NCBI GenBank assembly: GCA_946480345.1
Contig: CAMLJR010000058.1
Span: 1-16,056 of the forward strand
DNA from: an uncultured Spongiibacteraceae bacterium
GTDB taxonomy: Bacteria; Pseudomonadota; Gammaproteobacteria; Pseudomonadales; CAMLJR01
Direction of reading: 5' to 3'
DNA: 16,056 nt
Under the pieces are notes generated by a model. It was given only the letters and a program-made list of their open reading frames with translations. It did not search any database and had not been told where the DNA came from. Positions 14,980-16,056 of this stretch are shown here, one piece after another; the first letter of the stretch is position 1, and every line of letters starts with the position of its first letter. The translations under genes and the position numbers were made by a program.

Positions 14980-15597
14980 TCATGCCGCGCTGATTGCACG
15001 CTCAAATGCAGGACGCCGAGGCGCCCGTTGAGACAGCGCTGCCCGCACTCGTGGCGCAACATGCGTATCGAAACGTTTCACTTCTTCATTGTGTGGAACG
15101 GCCGCCAGTACAAAAACCTCCACCCCCGCATCGATATATTGCAGGATCTGTTCGCTGACATCGTCATAGCTACCGATCAGTGCGGAATGCGCGCCTGTAC
15201 CGTATTGCGCAAACGGCGTTGCGAATTTCGGCGCCTGCCACGGTGAATAGAAATCGAAATTTGCGGGATTTAAAAATTTACGCGCGGTGTGTATCGCTTC
15301 TTCTTCGTTTTCGCGGACCAAGACATCGATCCTGAGCCCCATAACTACATCGCGCTGTTGTTGTAGGGCAAACAACCGCAGATCCTCTATCAATGTTTCT
15401 AATTGACGCGGAGGTAGCGCGTTGAAGATGTGAATTTTGGTATTTTTCCCCCAGCTATCCGTCACCACATCGCTAATCGTCGTAATCGCAGATTTCACCG
15501 AATCGACGATCGATTCGCGGTCATCGAAAGGTAATTCTTCGATACGGTATTGACCGTCTGCTTGAGTCGGCAATTGCCAAACAAATTTAATAGTCAT
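14980..15597 (-). CDS. Shortened SsuD-like luciferase-family protein
   Basis: The 205-residue product resembles SsuD-type FMNH2-dependent monooxygenases (about 340-380 residues) but lacks the middle. Residues 1-16 match the first SsuD strand (a KFVWQLPTQADG pattern). Residues about 55-110 match the late-barrel region, ending with the GLRIDVLVRENEEEA strand. Residues 131-182 match the C-terminal end (GTGAHSALIGSYDDV, YIDAGVEVFVLAAVPHNEEV). About 35 unrelated residues replace roughly 190 of the family. The catalytic His of the SsuD IRLHV strand is an Asp here (Asp91), although Arg89 is kept. A sulfonate-cleaving activity is therefore unlikely; it may be a binding or regulatory relic, or a decayed gene still in frame. 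ATG at 15597 has GGAGA 7 nt upstream, better than the frame's upstream starts. A sigma-54-like promoter precedes it. Confidence 0.75.
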   Translation of the reverse strand: MTIKFVWQLPTQADGQYRIEELPFDDRESIVDSVKSAITTISDVVTDSWGKNTKIHIFNALPPRQLETLIEDLRLFALQQQRDVVMGLRIDVLVRENEEEAIHTARKFLNPANFDFYSPWQAPKFATPFAQYGTGAHSALIGSYDDVSEQILQYIDAGVEVFVLAAVPHNEEVKRFDTHVAPRVRAALSQRAPRRPAFERAISAA

Positions 15598-15631
15598 CGT
15601 CGCGTCTCCCATAGCGTTTACCGATGACAAC

Positions 15632-15646
15632 GCAGATACCATGCCA
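15632..15646 (-). promoter_or_regulatory. Candidate sigma-54 (-24/-12) promoter of the SsuD-like gene
   Basis: Read on the minus strand, the site is TGGCATGGTATCTGC. The -24 GG (15644-15645) and the -12 GC (15632-15633) have the required 10 bp between them, and TGGCA and TGC match the TGGCACG-N4-TTGC consensus, with T for C after TGGCA and C for T before TGC. Transcription would begin near 15620, about 23 nt before the ATG and just ahead of the GGAGA ribosome site. A sigma-54 activator gene lies about 1 kb away. Confidence 0.55.
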
Positions 15647-15658
15647 CGCCCGCCATTA

Positions 15659-15690
15659 ATTTATTTCGAATCGCGGGTGTGTAAATAAAT
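15659..15690. repeat. AT-rich inverted repeat upstream of the -24/-12 site
   Basis: ATTTATTT at 15659-15666 and AAATAAAT at 15683-15690 form a perfect 8-bp inverted repeat with a 16-nt spacer that contains CGCGGG. It lies 13-45 bp upstream of the candidate sigma-54 promoter. It could be an activator or bending-protein site, but AT-rich repeats of this size also arise by chance. Confidence 0.3.
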
Positions 15691-15851
15691 GCTGGAAAAT
15701 TCGGGAAATAATGGGGTTCTGCTAAATCCGGCGAGGGGAGTCGAAATCGTTTTTCCCGATTAAATTAAATGAATAATTAAAATGAAATGCCGTGGCTGCT
15801 TTTATTGCAGCAGAAGTGTTTTTCGAATGTTGTTTTAGAGGCAGTAATTCG

Positions 15852-15878
15852 AAAAGGGCGCGACATTGCATCGCGCCC
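15852..15878 (-). terminator. Intrinsic terminator of the GMC oxidoreductase gene
   Basis: GGGCGCGA (15856-15863) and TCGCGCCC (15871-15878) form a perfect 8-bp GC-rich stem with a 7-nt loop. On the minus strand the stem is followed by TTTTCGAATT, a typical though short T run. It lies 71 nt beyond the GMC stop. Confidence 0.8.
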
Positions 15879-15886
15879 TCCTTATT

Positions 15887-15914
15887 GCCTACAAACTAGC
15901 GCCTACAAACCAGC
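15887..15914. repeat. 14-bp tandem repeat between the GMC stop and its terminator
   Basis: GCCTACAAACTAGC (15887-15900) is followed directly by GCCTACAAACCAGC (15901-15914), with one difference. It lies in the untranslated 3' part of the GMC transcript. No function is evident. Confidence 0.7.
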
Positions 15915-15949
15915 GCTTTCAACTTATGACTTTCAACGACCGGGCTGGA

Positions 15950-16056
15950 TTAAACCTTCCCCGCCTTCAACTGCTTCACCGCATAGTCGGCCGCACGCGC
16001 CGTCAGCGCCATGAACGTCAGCGAGGGATTCACGCATGACGCTGACGACATGCTCG
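15950..16056 (-). CDS. GMC-type oxidoreductase, C-terminal end only
   Basis: The last 34 codons of a minus-strand gene are present and the rest lies beyond the window. The readable residues are a SASCVNPSLTFMALTARAADY segment and a Lys/Ala-rich tail before the TAA. The asparagine-proline pattern in VNPSLTFMALTARA is typical of the C-terminal flavin/active-site end of GMC oxidoreductases (glucose dehydrogenase, choline dehydrogenase and related FAD enzymes). In that family the Asn is the second active-site residue after a His that would lie outside the window. The substrate cannot be told; relatives are often sugar or alcohol dehydrogenases. An intrinsic terminator follows at 15852-15878. Confidence 0.75.
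   Translation of the reverse strand, partial: SMSSASCVNPSLTFMALTARAADYAVKQLKAGKV

Larger units (their letters stand above)
15598..15949. other. Intergenic region between the SsuD-like and GMC genes
   Basis: The 352-nt gap between two minus-strand genes has no supportable gene. It holds, from the SsuD-like start outward, a ribosome site (15605-15609), a -24/-12 promoter candidate, an AT-rich inverted repeat, an AT-rich stretch near 15760-15785, a GCTGC/GCAGC dyad near 15797-15813, an intrinsic terminator for the GMC gene and a 14-bp tandem repeat. Confidence 0.6.

Noticed and set aside
15796..15813. Plus-strand TGG-N-GC pattern resembling a sigma-54 promoter.
   Set aside because: Eleven rather than ten bases separate GG and GC, no gene follows on the plus strand, and the sequence is better explained as a small GCTGC/GCAGC dyad.

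Overview
The window reads as a chromosomal segment of a free-living Gammaproteobacterium, possibly of the Pseudomonadales/Cellvibrionales neighbourhood. This is inferred from the SsuF/SfnR-type organosulfur genes, the PAS-PAS-GGDEF-EAL protein and Tat-exported carbohydrate-type enzymes; no rRNA, tRNA or marker gene fixes the taxon. About 13 complete genes and one truncated gene can be supported. No tRNA, rRNA, CRISPR array, insertion sequence or prophage gene was seen.

Left part (1-5100): a GatA-type amidase on the minus strand (167-1561), with no gene seen in bases 1-166. It is followed by a visibly AT-rich island (about 1600-4150). The island holds a two-gene minus-strand operon, a permuted NlpC/P60-type (YebB/YiiX-like) protein and a membrane fatty acid hydroxylase/sterol desaturase, divergent from an XRE-type regulator. 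A secreted DUF3313 protein (4150-4845, minus) follows, convergent with the regulator.

Middle part (5107-9565, all minus): a PAS-PAS-GGDEF-EAL cyclic-di-GMP enzyme, a short-form phosphate acetyltransferase and an acetate kinase. They lie close together (gaps of 60 and 13 nt) and could be one transcript linking acetyl-phosphate/acetate metabolism to c-di-GMP. A 433-nt divergent intergenic region follows.

Right-middle part (9999-13077, plus): a GC-rich two-gene unit of Tat-exported proteins, a 732-aa GHL6-like putative glycoside hydrolase and a cyclase/kynurenine-formamidase-fold metallohydrolase.

Right end (13275-15597) is the most interesting section and looks like an organosulfur-utilisation locus. 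It has an SsuF-like molbindin, an SfnR-like sigma-54 activator with no sensory domain, and a DUF971 zinc-binding protein, all on the plus strand. Convergent with them is a much shortened SsuD-like (luciferase-family) protein that keeps the first beta strand and the C-terminal third of the fold but has lost the middle of the barrel. A good match to a -24/-12 (sigma-54) promoter sits just upstream of that shortened gene, so the neighbouring activator may control it. The window ends in the C-terminus of a GMC-type oxidoreductase (minus) with a clear intrinsic terminator.
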